Made by a program: the position numbers and the translations under genes. The notes under the pieces were generated by a model, which was not told where the DNA came from, searched no databases, and worked only from the letters and a program-made list of their open reading frames with translations. From assembly GCF_001696455.1 (NCBI RefSeq), contig NZ_MAUJ01000009.1, positions 1 through 64,000 on the forward strand: a stretch of 64,000 nucleotides of DNA. Direction: 5' to 3'. This document shows positions 19,384 to 28,412 of the stretch, one piece after another. The DNA comes from Pseudoalteromonas luteoviolacea (GTDB lineage Bacteria; Pseudomonadota; Gammaproteobacteria; Enterobacterales; Alteromonadaceae). Numbering within the stretch: the first letter of the stretch is position 1; every line of letters begins with the position of its first letter.

Positions 19384-19794
19384 ATGACAAACCAATTTAT
19401 TGAAGACATCATGTCTTTCCAGTTCCCAGTTATCACGCCAGAAACTGAAATTACAGAAGCCATAGAGCAGCTGCAAAAATACGATTTGTTTGGTGCCCCC
19501 GTACAAGACAAACACGGAGCTTTGGTAGGTTTTATTTCTGAACAGCAGTTGCTCGCTCCGTTACTGCAAAGCAGCTACTTTTGTGATGGTGCCACTCAAG
19601 TATCTGAACTGATGACCGCTGAGCCACTGTCGGTAAGAAAGCATACAACCGTGATTGACCTAGCCACTCAAATGCAACAGGACAAACCTAAAATATACCC
19701 AGTTATTCATGCTGATAAAGTGATTGGCATTGTCACACGTAGTCATGTGATCAATGCATTGAGAGATAATTATTTAAGCTGCTCAAAACACTGA
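19384..19794 (+). CDS. Two-CBS-domain protein
   Basis: This 136-residue cytoplasmic protein consists almost wholly of a CBS pair: the first starts near DIMSFQFPVITPETEITEA, the second near SELMTAEPLSVRKHTTV. CBS pairs usually bind adenine nucleotides and regulate an attached or partner protein. Here no effector domain is fused, so the target is unknown. The start is fixed by the strong site taggagacacaccATG. It stands alone between fre and the convergent add gene. Confidence 0.8.
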   Translation: MTNQFIEDIMSFQFPVITPETEITEAIEQLQKYDLFGAPVQDKHGALVGFISEQQLLAPLLQSSYFCDGATQVSELMTAEPLSVRKHTTVIDLATQMQQDKPKIYPVIHADKVIGIVTRSHVINALRDNYLSCSKH

Positions 19795-19809
19795 GCAGCT
19801 CAACGAGCA

Positions 19810-20805
19810 TCACGTGTATTTTTGTAGTAGAGCTTGCTTGTCGACATCACTTAAGAACGCAATTTCAACTGCATTTTTTTGTGCTTTTTGAATATCAGCC
19901 TCACTTAAGCCAGCAAGCGGCGCCGCTTTGGCAAACTCGTTGTCTAACTCAACGCCCTGCACCGCGGGATCGTCCGTATTGATGGTCGCTAAAATGCCGT
20001 GATCTAAGAACTGTTTGAGTGGGTGAGATTCAATACTTGCAACTGTACTCGTTTGCAAATTACTGGTTAAACAAGACTCAATCCCGATACGATTATCTCT
20101 TAAAAAGTCCATCAAAGCAGGATCTTCAATGGCTTTCACCCCATGACCAATACGGGTAGCGCCAAGCTCTTTGATCGCTTGCCAGATACTGCTCGCCCCT
20201 TCAGCTTCTCCTGCGTGAATAGTCGCGCCTAAATACGCATCTCTCACCTGCTTAAAGTGCTCAATAAATAGCTCACCGGGAAAGCCCAGCTCATCACCAG
20301 CAAGATCAATTGCTACTAAACTTTCTTTGAACGCCAATAGCGCATCCAGTTCATGTTGGCACTTTTCTACACCAAAAGTACGCGACATAATACCAATCAA
20401 GTTGACCTTAATATCACGCCCTTGCGTTGCGTTTTTTACACCGTCTACCACGGCTTCTACCACGCCTTGTGGATGAAGGTTGTGTGTTTTCGCCATGTAG
20501 TAAGGACTAAAACGCAGCTCGGTATAATCCATTTTTTGTGCAATGGCATCTTCGACATTTTCTACTGCAATGCGATGACAAGCATCATAGTCACCTAGCA
20601 CCTTAACACCCCAGTCCAACTTTGCTAAAAACGCCATTAAGTTCGGCGCATTGTCAATCACCTGCACATGCGGGATTAGACCTTCCACATCGTTTGCAGG
20701 TAGTGGCATGTTAAATTTCTGACCGAGTTCTAATATCGTCTCAGCACGCACGTTCCCGTCTAAGTGACGGTGTAAATCAAGTAAAGGTAGTTTGGTATTG
20801 ATCAT
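19810..20805 (-). CDS. add: Adenosine deaminase
   Basis: This 331-residue zinc enzyme of the amidohydrolase superfamily deaminates adenosine (and deoxyadenosine) to inosine in purine salvage. Metal and catalytic residues are visible: H12 and H14 in DLHRHLDGN, HAGEAEGASS with metal-binding His and catalytic Glu, RIGHGV with His, and NTDDPAVQG with the metal-binding Asp. Length matches E. coli Add (333). It ends 15 bp from the convergent CBS gene. Whether it also accepts related nucleosides cannot be told from sequence. Confidence 0.93.
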   Translation of the reverse strand: MINTKLPLLDLHRHLDGNVRAETILELGQKFNMPLPANDVEGLIPHVQVIDNAPNLMAFLAKLDWGVKVLGDYDACHRIAVENVEDAIAQKMDYTELRFSPYYMAKTHNLHPQGVVEAVVDGVKNATQGRDIKVNLIGIMSRTFGVEKCQHELDALLAFKESLVAIDLAGDELGFPGELFIEHFKQVRDAYLGATIHAGEAEGASSIWQAIKELGATRIGHGVKAIEDPALMDFLRDNRIGIESCLTSNLQTSTVASIESHPLKQFLDHGILATINTDDPAVQGVELDNEFAKAAPLAGLSEADIQKAQKNAVEIAFLSDVDKQALLQKYT

Positions 20806-20980
20806 AAGGCACTCGGTTTGCAGATAAAATTTTTCAGATCATACGCAGCTTAAGTTTAGATACAAGGACAATTATCCGCAAAGTTCAACTAAACAGACCA
20901 CTATTGAGTAAAATGCAAGTGGTTAAGGTGCGAGAAAAAGGATGAAGCGAGCCAAATTGAAAAAGTGGGAGGAAGTAATG

Positions 20981-21002
20981 GACCAGCGCATAAGCACTGG
21001 TC
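20981..21002 (-). terminator. Possible terminator hairpin after hemY
   Basis: On the minus strand, GACCAGTGC-TTAT-GCGCTGGTC forms a 9-bp stem (one G-T pair) starting 8 nt after the hemY stop. There is no T-tract (CATTACTTCC follows), so it may be an mRNA 3'-end stabiliser or a Rho-assisted stop. Nothing else recognisable lies in 20806-20980. Confidence 0.45.
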
Positions 21003-21010
21003 ACTTAGTT

Positions 21011-22135
21011 CTATTGATCAGTACTGCTGAGCAGCAGATATGCCTTTTCAAACTGACCGGTTTTGGCAAATGCAACCTCAGCTTGATGTTGCCAAAGCGA
21101 TTGCCAAGGTGAGTTTGAGAGTGAATCGAATATCTGCGCCGCCAAACCATGTTCGCCTTCACCGTTGGCCATACACGCCAAACAAAATAACAACTCGGTT
21201 TGCTCGGGATGTTTTTTCAGCTGCGCCTGAATGGCTTTTCGCAATTCAATATCGCCCCCCCCTGCAAACTGCAAGGTCTCTGCAAGTGCCAAAAACTGAG
21301 ATTTTTTAAGCATTTTGAGGAGCTCTTTTCGGACCACGTCAAGTTGACCAAAGCGCACACAAGTGCGTATATAAGCTGTTTGACTCTGCGCTCGTAATGC
21401 TCTTGGCAATGCGCTGTACAATGCGTGAATATCTTTGTCACTGTGCTGCAAAATCGCCTCAAAATAAGATGAGAAAAACTGCGACCACTGCACATCAGAC
21501 CAATGTAACTGCTTATATCGCTGTTCAATCGTCGAGTGTAATGTATCCCAGTCTTTTGCTTGTAGCAGTGCACTGATGTATGCATTTAACTCTGTCGGTG
21601 TTGCTTTTTTCATTTGCGCTTGGGGCGCTAGGGTGCTCAGTGCCCGATTGTCTTGTTCAGCGGCAAGCCAAAGTTCACTGACCTTACTTTGAGCTGTTTC
21701 AGAGAGCTGTTGCAAGTATTCACGCGCAACGACTTTCTTACCAGCGTGCAGTGCCGCCTTAGCTTGTATGGCTAATTGCTGGTCGCGCCACTTTTCAGGA
21801 AACTCAGATAATTGCAATGTGTAACCAAGACTGTCAGGTTGATTATTTATAAGCGCCCAAACACTTTGCTCAAACGCATCTTCTTCTCGTTGCTGACGTT
21901 TTCTTAGGCGGCGCTTTGATAAGCCCCCAAGTGCCCGCCATAACGCTTTAGTAATTTTTGCAATTAGCCACAGGGCGAACATGCCGACCATCAACATAAA
22001 TAACAAAGAGACCAAGGTACTTTCAACGGTATATTGATTAAATGAAACCAGCACATAGCCCTTTTCATCAATCAATAAATGAGAGCTTGCAAGCACCGCA
22101 AAAAACAGTAAGAGCACACCTATTAATCGGATCAT
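21011..22135 (-). CDS. hemY: HemY, TPR-containing inner-membrane protein of the heme operon
   Basis: This 374-residue protein has two N-terminal membrane helices (about 2-19 and 38-61) and then TPR-like helices at the C-terminus. It is the proteobacterial HemY-N family encoded after hemX, implicated in late protoporphyrin formation in E. coli, and is not the Bacillus protoporphyrinogen oxidase of the same name. The start at 22135 overlaps the hemDX stop as ATGA, indicating translational coupling; three codons upstream another start is possible. It is the last gene of the cyaY-to-hemY run. Confidence 0.88.
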   Translation of the reverse strand: MIRLIGVLLLFFAVLASSHLLIDEKGYVLVSFNQYTVESTLVSLLFMLMVGMFALWLIAKITKALWRALGGLSKRRLRKRQQREEDAFEQSVWALINNQPDSLGYTLQLSEFPEKWRDQQLAIQAKAALHAGKKVVAREYLQQLSETAQSKVSELWLAAEQDNRALSTLAPQAQMKKATPTELNAYISALLQAKDWDTLHSTIEQRYKQLHWSDVQWSQFFSSYFEAILQHSDKDIHALYSALPRALRAQSQTAYIRTCVRFGQLDVVRKELLKMLKKSQFLALAETLQFAGGGDIELRKAIQAQLKKHPEQTELLFCLACMANGEGEHGLAAQIFDSLSNSPWQSLWQHQAEVAFAKTGQFEKAYLLLSSTDQ

Positions 22136-23958
22136 TGCAACCACTCCTTCAATGCTGCAGGGGTTGCTAATTGCACATCGCGATGTGTTCCGAGTTCACT
22201 GCGTTTTAATTGGTTCAGCGACTCTGCCAAACTGGCACTCGCTGCACTTTGTAATTTGAAATAACGGTCGAGTGTGTCTTCAGCACCTTCAATTGCGGCG
22301 TAGTAAACACTACTCTGGCCATCCAAAAAGGCACTTTGTGCTTGCTGTAGGTAGCTGCGTAATTGGCTGCGAATGAGCTGTTGTTCTTGTGCATCTAATA
22401 GAGGGTCGATTACCGGCTTGTCATGCTGCCTAATAGTCAAAAAATCAGCACGAATTTTTTGCCAGCTGCGAGATAAGTTAGCACGCCAATCATTCACGTC
22501 AGTACTGAGCTCCGCGCTTTGTTGCACCGCTTCTTTTGGCTTTTCAATTGTTTTCAATGGCAGACTATCAATTTGTGCCAGTAAGCCAGCCAACTCCATA
22601 TATACTGCCTCAGTATTTGGCTGTGGTTGGGCTTGCAACTTGGCAATATCAGAACTAATTGCGAGCAATAATGCATCTGTGCCGCTTTCTTGTGATAACG
22701 CTTGTTGCAAGCGTTTAAGGACCAAAACTGAGCCTAAATAATCTCGTTCACTCACGGCCTTGAATTCTGCATAGCGGGCGAGTGAGCGTAGCTCAGAGCT
22801 GAGCGCCCCACCCACTTGTTGACGCGCTTTTAAGAGTGCTTGTTGCAAACGAGCAGTCACTTGTGATTGTTGCTCAGCAAACTGATGGGCAAGAGCCTGC
22901 TCTTGCTCTGGCCACTTAGATTGAAGCTGATTAAGCGCGCTCAGCGCAGTATTAAGTTTAACTTGCAGCTGCTGGTTTTGTTGCTGAAGCTCTGCCAGCG
23001 CTGAAAATTGCTGCGCCTCTTGTTGTTTGTCATAGAGAAATAACCCGGCTGTAGCGCCTATGCCGGATAGCGCGACCAACAGTGCAACAACCGCAGTCTT
23101 ACTCAGCTTTGTTTTAGGACTGTGCGATACATTGTCTGGTGCTACTTCCATATTCTGATTTGATACAGACGTTGTTGCTTCTTGGTTTTTTTCCGTCATT
23201 GCGCTGCCCTGTTGGGAAGTTAATTTACAGATGGCCATTAAGAGAGACTGGTTATCAGCCCCCGCACTTAAGGCGATCTGCTTATCGGTTATTTTAAACT
23301 GTATTTTTAAATGTTGCGCAGTGCGCTCACTCACCACGACAAAATATCGTGTCTCTAACCAACGTAAAAGCGCTGGCTGATGGCAATTAAATATCGCATC
23401 AACGGCGGCATTACTGGTTACCACTATACCGTCAATTTGCGCTTCCATCCAGTGGTCTAACCAGTCATCTGACACCTCCTTAACAGGAAGTCGTTCATAC
23501 ACGCTACAACTACTTAGTAATGCTTGTCTGGATTTAAGTGTTTTCGCAATGTGAGCTCTGCCGCCTCGCCCTTTAATCAGTGCCACCCTTGTCTGGTCCA
23601 CATGCTGTAACTCGGGTAAAGCGACGAGACCTTCTGAGTCTTGTTGTTTGGGCACAGTGGCACAGCGAGCGAAGTGATGTTGGATGGCATCCGCAGTTTG
23701 TTGCCCAACTGCGAGTAATTGATTACTGGCAGGCAGCGACATTGCGAACTGTTCTAGCTGCGCAGCGAAGTTCAGCACTGCATCTTGTGAGATAAAAATG
23801 AGTATTTCCGCTTCACAGATCTCTATCAGTTGGGCCTGTGAAACGTCAACACGCTTGAGCGTTAGCACGGGCGTACACAGTGCTAGAATGCCCTTTTCTG
23901 CCAGCTCAGTGGCAAGTGTTTCCCCTTTTCCTTGCGGCCGAGTTATGGCGAATTTCAC
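22132..23958 (-). CDS. hemDX: Fused uroporphyrinogen-III synthase (HemD) and HemX membrane protein
   Basis: This 608-residue single frame covers two usual gene products. Residues 1 to about 250 match HemD (starts MKFAITRPQGKGE; contains VTSNAAVDAIF), which closes hydroxymethylbilane to uroporphyrinogen III. From Met254 (codon at 23199) it continues as HemX: a membrane helix near 290-310 (AVVALLVALSGIGATAGLFL), a long Gln-rich coiled coil, and the HemX core, likely periplasmic. The start is GTG 23958, one base after the hemC stop. Met254 has AGGG 8 nt upstream, so a separate HemX could also be made. In E. coli these are two genes. HemX function is not firmly known. Confidence 0.87.
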   Translation of the reverse strand: MKFAITRPQGKGETLATELAEKGILALCTPVLTLKRVDVSQAQLIEICEAEILIFISQDAVLNFAAQLEQFAMSLPASNQLLAVGQQTADAIQHHFARCATVPKQQDSEGLVALPELQHVDQTRVALIKGRGGRAHIAKTLKSRQALLSSCSVYERLPVKEVSDDWLDHWMEAQIDGIVVTSNAAVDAIFNCHQPALLRWLETRYFVVVSERTAQHLKIQFKITDKQIALSAGADNQSLLMAICKLTSQQGSAMTEKNQEATTSVSNQNMEVAPDNVSHSPKTKLSKTAVVALLVALSGIGATAGLFLYDKQQEAQQFSALAELQQQNQQLQVKLNTALSALNQLQSKWPEQEQALAHQFAEQQSQVTARLQQALLKARQQVGGALSSELRSLARYAEFKAVSERDYLGSVLVLKRLQQALSQESGTDALLLAISSDIAKLQAQPQPNTEAVYMELAGLLAQIDSLPLKTIEKPKEAVQQSAELSTDVNDWRANLSRSWQKIRADFLTIRQHDKPVIDPLLDAQEQQLIRSQLRSYLQQAQSAFLDGQSSVYYAAIEGAEDTLDRYFKLQSAASASLAESLNQLKRSELGTHRDVQLATPAALKEWLQ

Positions 23959-23959
23959 A

Positions 23960-24898
23960 TTAAGCGTCTCTATACACCTCGGCTAAAATCTTATCGGCAC
24001 CTTGTGCGAGCAGAGATTCAGCCAATTCAACGCCTAACGCCTCAGCTTGTTGTAACGCGCCAGTTTTTTCAGCGCGTAAAATCGTGGTGCCATCTACCGC
24101 ACCGACTAACCCTCTAAGGTAGATTTTATCATCTTGTAGCTCGGCGTACGCGCCAATTGGCACCTGACAGCCCCCTTCAAGGCGACGATTCATTGCTCGC
24201 TCTGCCAATACTCTTGCACGTGTGGGCGCATGCTCCAGTGGCGCAAGTAAGCTTTGTATCCGTGCATCATCACTGCGACACTCGATGCCCACCGCACCTT
24301 GTCCGTTTGCGGGTAAAGACTGCTCAACAGAAACAAAGCTCGCAATACGCTCGGCCATTTCCAATCGAATTAGACCTGCCGCTGCCAATATGATGGCGTC
24401 AAACTCTCCAGCATCTAGCTTGGCCAGTCGAGTATTTACATTACCGCGTAAGTCTTTAATTTTTAGGTCTGGCCTCATCTCGCGAATTTGACACTGTCTG
24501 CGTAAGCTTGAAGTACCGACAACAGCGCCCTCTGGCAACTCATCAATATGCTGATATTGATTAGAAACAAACGCATCGCGTGGATCTTCTCGCTCACATA
24601 TTGTGTGCAATGTCAGACCTTCAGGAAAGTCCACTGGCACGTCTTTCATTGAATGCACAGCGATGTCAGCTCGACCTTCAAGCATGGCCTGTTCAAGCTC
24701 TTTGACAAACAGCCCCTTGCCACCGATTTTTGCCAAAGGTGTGTCTAAAATCTTGTCGCCTTTGGTCGACATGGGCACTAATTCTACAACAAGGCCTGAA
24801 TGATAATGCTCTAATTGCGCTTTTACATATTCAGCCTGCCAAAGCGCCAGCGCACTTTTACGCGTAGCGATGCGAACAATATTGTTTGTATCTGTCAT
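23960..24898 (-). CDS. hemC: Porphobilinogen deaminase (hydroxymethylbilane synthase)
   Basis: This 312-residue cytoplasmic enzyme joins four porphobilinogens into hydroxymethylbilane. The N-terminal IATRKSALALWQAEYVK, GTSSLRRQCQI and the cofactor loop RRLEGGCQVPIGAY with the dipyrromethane-binding Cys (about residue 242) are all present. Length equals E. coli HemC (313). It is one base from hemD downstream and 19 bp after the DUF2914 gene upstream. Confidence 0.97.
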   Translation of the reverse strand: MTDTNNIVRIATRKSALALWQAEYVKAQLEHYHSGLVVELVPMSTKGDKILDTPLAKIGGKGLFVKELEQAMLEGRADIAVHSMKDVPVDFPEGLTLHTICEREDPRDAFVSNQYQHIDELPEGAVVGTSSLRRQCQIREMRPDLKIKDLRGNVNTRLAKLDAGEFDAIILAAAGLIRLEMAERIASFVSVEQSLPANGQGAVGIECRSDDARIQSLLAPLEHAPTRARVLAERAMNRRLEGGCQVPIGAYAELQDDKIYLRGLVGAVDGTTILRAEKTGALQQAEALGVELAESLLAQGADKILAEVYRDA

Positions 24899-24917
24899 GT
24901 TTTGCCTTGTCAGCTCC

Positions 24918-25805
24918 TTATGGAGCCTTTGCTAAAATTCGAAATGATTTTTGTGCCAATAACTGACCATTCTGAGTGATCACTTCAACTCGCCACTGAC
25001 CAGTTTGGCTTGGCATAATATTTTTACTCGAGTAAGTACGAAACCTTGGAGCACTAATGGCCAATGTGATCTCTGCCATTAGTTGCTCTTGGTGAAACCA
25101 TAAATGTTGCACCACTTCACCCTGAAGCCCTTTGATCTCGGTAAAGAAATAGAGTTTTTCTTCAAACCGATTTCGCTCTACAAGGTGCTTTAGCACATTA
25201 ACGGGTTCGCGATTTTCAATGCCCGAAGTTAATACTGCGCGGCTGATATGACTGGTATCCACTTTGGCATTTAGTGCCACACTCGCAATTTGCGCGTCTT
25301 CCGCAAATCGCGTAATCGCAGTGTCTTCTTTTATCTGAGGTTGTACAACTTGTGACTGCTCGGTGTCTGCTAACTCGACAGCGTGCGCATCCATTTGCTC
25401 ACTTATAACGGGCGCAGTGAGCTGAGTGGTCTGTTCAATGGCTTCTGACTCGGCAGTCTGCGCATTGAGCGCAGCTAATTGCGGATCTGCACTCACCACT
25501 TCTGTCGGTTGAATGGCTGACTCGTTTGATTCAGGTTTTGGTGACTCAGGTATCTGTGTGTGCTCAGTGACAGTCTCAATCGCTTGTCGCGATGCCGTCG
25601 CGGATTCACTGGGTACTACCGCACTCAAATCGTCTGCATATACGGATTTAAAAACACCATAAGACAACGCCATAACGCCAAAGCTCATCATGACTAAAAC
25701 AGTAAAAATTCGCCGCCAATGATATTGATAGCTCACTGATTGGGCCTGTTTTGGCTGCGACTGAGCATCAGTCACTTTAGTTTTGATCACTATACGTTGA
25801 GTCAT
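24918..25805 (-). CDS. DUF2914-domain membrane protein
   Basis: This 295-residue protein has a short basic N-terminus, one membrane helix (about 33-52, FTVLVMMSFGVMALSYGVF), a long acidic Thr/Glu/Gln-rich linker (about 55-190), and a C-terminal beta-rich domain resembling DUF2914 (NREPVNVLKHL, FFTEIKGLQGEVVQHLW, SQTGQWRVEVITQNGQLL). It is likely anchored in the inner membrane with the domain in the periplasm. Function unknown. It sits 18 bp after the esterase gene and 19 bp before hemC, so it is likely co-transcribed with the heme genes. Confidence 0.72.
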   Translation of the reverse strand: MTQRIVIKTKVTDAQSQPKQAQSVSYQYHWRRIFTVLVMMSFGVMALSYGVFKSVYADDLSAVVPSESATASRQAIETVTEHTQIPESPKPESNESAIQPTEVVSADPQLAALNAQTAESEAIEQTTQLTAPVISEQMDAHAVELADTEQSQVVQPQIKEDTAITRFAEDAQIASVALNAKVDTSHISRAVLTSGIENREPVNVLKHLVERNRFEEKLYFFTEIKGLQGEVVQHLWFHQEQLMAEITLAISAPRFRTYSSKNIMPSQTGQWRVEVITQNGQLLAQKSFRILAKAP

Positions 25806-25823
25806 TCGTCCGTCCTAATTTCA

Positions 25824-26477
25824 CTATGACAAGCGCGAGATTAACCACGCTCTAATCGCCTTGAGCTCTTCCAAGCATACTTGGTGCTCCATAGGATAAT
25901 CTTGCCAACTTACATCATACCCTTGATTAACAAGTGCCTCATGTGCCGTTTTACCTGCCTGAATTGGTACAACAGGGTCGTGACTACCATGTGCCATAAA
26001 TATATTAAGCGCACTTTGCTGCGCTTCATCAGCCAACTTTTGTGGCGCACACATGTAGGTCGATAAAGCCATTACGCCTGCAACTTGAAAGGGTAAACGA
26101 GGCGCCAGATGTAGGCTAATTACGCCACCTTGAGAAAAGCCTGCAAGAATAATTTTATCTGCTGGAATACCTGCTGCAATTTCTTTTTCAATCAAGTTTG
26201 ACACTAAATCTGCAGACTCTCTGACGCCACTTTCATCTGCACGATTTTCTAGGTCCATACTCTTTATGTCGTACCATGCACGCATTTCCATGCCACCGTT
26301 AACGGTAACAGGTTGAATTGGGGCATGAGGAAAAACAAATCGAACACCTAATTCATCTGGTAGTGCAAGTTCAGGGGCGATTGGCAAAAAGCCATTGCCC
26401 GAGTCACCGAGTCCATGTAACCAAATTACCGTTGCCTTATGTTGCTGCTTTGCAGCATATTCTACAAATTCTAACAT
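25824..26477 (-). CDS. Alpha/beta-hydrolase carboxylesterase (phospholipase/carboxylesterase family)
   Basis: This 217-residue esterase resembles the acyl-protein thioesterase / carboxylesterase family. Oxyanion segment VIWLHGLGDSGNGF is near the N-terminus, the nucleophile is Ser in GFSQGG, the acid is Asp in GSHDPVVP and the base is His in MEHQVC. ATG 26477 overlaps the cyaY stop as TGATG, a coupling signature; an in-frame GTG at 26492 is the alternative. The substrate is unknown: short acyl esters or lysophospholipids are typical. Confidence 0.85.
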   Translation of the reverse strand: MLEFVEYAAKQQHKATVIWLHGLGDSGNGFLPIAPELALPDELGVRFVFPHAPIQPVTVNGGMEMRAWYDIKSMDLENRADESGVRESADLVSNLIEKEIAAGIPADKIILAGFSQGGVISLHLAPRLPFQVAGVMALSTYMCAPQKLADEAQQSALNIFMAHGSHDPVVPIQAGKTAHEALVNQGYDVSWQDYPMEHQVCLEELKAIRAWLISRLS

Positions 26478-26797
26478 CAGTCGTGTTGCCACTCTATTGT
26501 TTGGCCCGCTTGACGAGTCGCAGCATCAGACATGAACTGCCAAAACTCAGCACCCGAGCGGTTATCTATCCATTTATCATCACGTAGCTCAAAGTGATGC
26601 CCATTAAATTTTGTTGCTACCCAAACTTGATGCAAAGGCGCTTGCTTGTTGATGATGATCTTTGACTTATCAGCAAAGATTATCTCGAGAATACCAGAGG
26701 CCGATTCATAATCTAAATCTGCGTCACAATCATCAATTTGCTCCTCAATAGTCAGCATCAGCGCTTCAGCTAATTGATGATATTCTTGATCTGTCAT
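26477..26797 (-). CDS. cyaY: Bacterial frataxin CyaY
   Basis: This 106-residue iron-binding protein modulates Fe-S cluster assembly on IscU/IscS. It has an acidic first helix (EEQIDDCDADLD) and the frataxin beta-sheet (GILEIIFADKSKIIINKQAP, VWVATKFNGHHFEL, WIDNRSGAEFW). Length matches E. coli CyaY. It is the first gene of a leftward run that goes on into heme synthesis and diverges from lptM, as cyaY does in E. coli, but cyaA is not adjacent here. Confidence 0.93.
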   Translation of the reverse strand: MTDQEYHQLAEALMLTIEEQIDDCDADLDYESASGILEIIFADKSKIIINKQAPLHQVWVATKFNGHHFELRDDKWIDNRSGAEFWQFMSDAATRQAGQTIEWQHD

Positions 26798-26930
26798 GGC
26801 TAACTCCTTAATTACGGCAATGTATGATCTAACCTTCCCTCAATTAGGGAATAAATTTCGACCGCAAAAGCTGCTTTTTTCGCGAATTCTGTTACTCTGC
26901 GATTATAAAGGCACTGACATCATTAATCTA

Positions 26931-27107
26931 ATGAAAGCGACATACACTCAAATTAGCTTACTGGCTCTAGTACTAACTAGCAGCTTAACGTTATCAGCTT
27001 GCGGGCAACGTGGTCCACTGTATTTACCTGAAGATGCAGATAAAAATCGCACTTCTCAACCTCAGCCCGAGGTACAGGATAAAGCAAAAACTGACGAAAA
27101 GGAGTGA
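26931..27107 (+). CDS. lptM: LptM (YifL)-like small lipoprotein
   Basis: This 58-residue lipoprotein has a signal peptide (MKATYTQISLLALVLTSS) and lipobox LSAC, followed by GQRGPLYLPE, the hallmark of the YifL/LptM family that helps LptD oxidative maturation at the outer membrane. The remainder is a hydrophilic tail. Start at 26931 gives the lipobox at residues 21-24; earlier in-frame starts would place it too far in. It lies three bases before lysA, so co-translation is likely. The region 26798-26930 is the shared cyaY/lptM promoter region, with a TATAAA-like sequence near 26904. Confidence 0.88.
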   Translation: MKATYTQISLLALVLTSSLTLSACGQRGPLYLPEDADKNRTSQPQPEVQDKAKTDEKE

Positions 27108-27110
27108 TAA

Positions 27111-28367
27111 ATGGACTTTTTTCAGTATCAAGACAATGAACTTTTTGCCGAGCACGTCGCTGTTAAAGACATTGCTGCCGAATACGGTACACCTTGCTAT
27201 GTTTATTCACGTAAAACGCTTGAGCGCCACTATCGTGCTTTTACTGATGCTGCAGCCACACACCCTCACTTAGTGTGTTATGCCGTCAAAGCCAATAGTA
27301 ATCTGGCCGTATTGAATGTACTGGCCAAATTGGGGGCGGGCTTTGATATTGTTTCACAAGGTGAACTTGCCAGAGTATTAAAAGCTGGCGGAGACCCGAG
27401 CAAAGTGGTGTTTTCGGGTGTTGCAAAAACCAGTGAAGAAATCGCTTTTGCATTAGAAAAACAAATCAAATGTTTTAATGTCGAGTCTAAAGCAGAGTTG
27501 CAGCGCATCTCCGACATCGCCTCACAAACGCAGACTCTGGCCCCTGTGTCTATTCGCGTCAACCCTGATATTGATGCCAAAACTCACCCTTATATTTCTA
27601 CTGGGCTTAAAGAGAACAAATTTGGTATCGACATCAAGCAAGCGTTTGACGTCTATCAGCTCGCCTGTGCTTTACCGGGTATTAAAGTGGTGGGGGTAGA
27701 TTTCCATATTGGTTCACAGCTAACCGAAGTAGAGCCTTTTTTGGCTGCATTGGATAAAGTATTAACCCTAGTTGACACCCTAAAAAGTGCCGGCATCGAA
27801 TTGCAGCACCTTGATATTGGAGGCGGTTTAGGTGTTCCTTATGATAGTGAAAAACCACCTCACCCCAGTGCCTATGCAGCCCAAGTCATTGAACGCCTCG
27901 GAGCCTATTCAGAGCTTGAATTAATTTTTGAACCTGGCCGTGCCATTGCCGCCAATGCAGGTCTGCTAGTCACCAAAGTAGAGTATCTAAAGCCAACCAC
28001 GGGTAAACATTTCGCCATTGTGGATGCCGGTATGAATGATATGCTGCGCCCTTCTTTGTATCAGGCATGGCAAGAAATCATCGCTGTCAGCCCTAGAACA
28101 GATGACACGCCGCAGCACACTTATGACGTAGTAGGGCCTGTTTGTGAAACAGGTGATTTTATTGGTAAAGACAGAGTGCTTGCGATTCAACCTGGTGATT
28201 TACTCGCACAACGGAGTGCTGGTGCATATGGCTTTACCATGAGTTCAAACTATAATTCAAGACCGAGAGTCGCAGAGATAATGGTTGACGGAGATACCGC
28301 GCACTTAGTAAGAGCACGAGAATCTCTAGAGTCTCTATGGCAAGGTGAAGCGTTACTTTCAGAATAA
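27111..28367 (+). CDS. lysA: Diaminopimelate decarboxylase
   Basis: This 418-residue PLP enzyme of the alanine racemase fold III group converts meso-diaminopimelate to lysine. The PLP lysine is in CYAVKANSN near residue 60. HIGSQL, the glycine-rich DIGGGLGVPY and GPVCETGDF follow, the last containing the catalytic Cys. Good site AAGGAG precedes ATG. Placement with dapF links both steps at the end of lysine and cell-wall precursor synthesis. Confidence 0.96.
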   Translation: MDFFQYQDNELFAEHVAVKDIAAEYGTPCYVYSRKTLERHYRAFTDAAATHPHLVCYAVKANSNLAVLNVLAKLGAGFDIVSQGELARVLKAGGDPSKVVFSGVAKTSEEIAFALEKQIKCFNVESKAELQRISDIASQTQTLAPVSIRVNPDIDAKTHPYISTGLKENKFGIDIKQAFDVYQLACALPGIKVVGVDFHIGSQLTEVEPFLAALDKVLTLVDTLKSAGIELQHLDIGGGLGVPYDSEKPPHPSAYAAQVIERLGAYSELELIFEPGRAIAANAGLLVTKVEYLKPTTGKHFAIVDAGMNDMLRPSLYQAWQEIIAVSPRTDDTPQHTYDVVGPVCETGDFIGKDRVLAIQPGDLLAQRSAGAYGFTMSSNYNSRPRVAEIMVDGDTAHLVRARESLESLWQGEALLSE

Positions 28368-28412
28368 TAATTGCGTATTTTTTCGCACTCAGTGACTCAA
28401 TAGTAAGGTAAT

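Noticed and set aside
20942..21100. Possible small rightward ORF starting ATGAAGCGAGCC with AAAGG in front
   Set aside because: It runs antisense into hemY, with no independent support; its ending lies inside a clear gene on the other strand.
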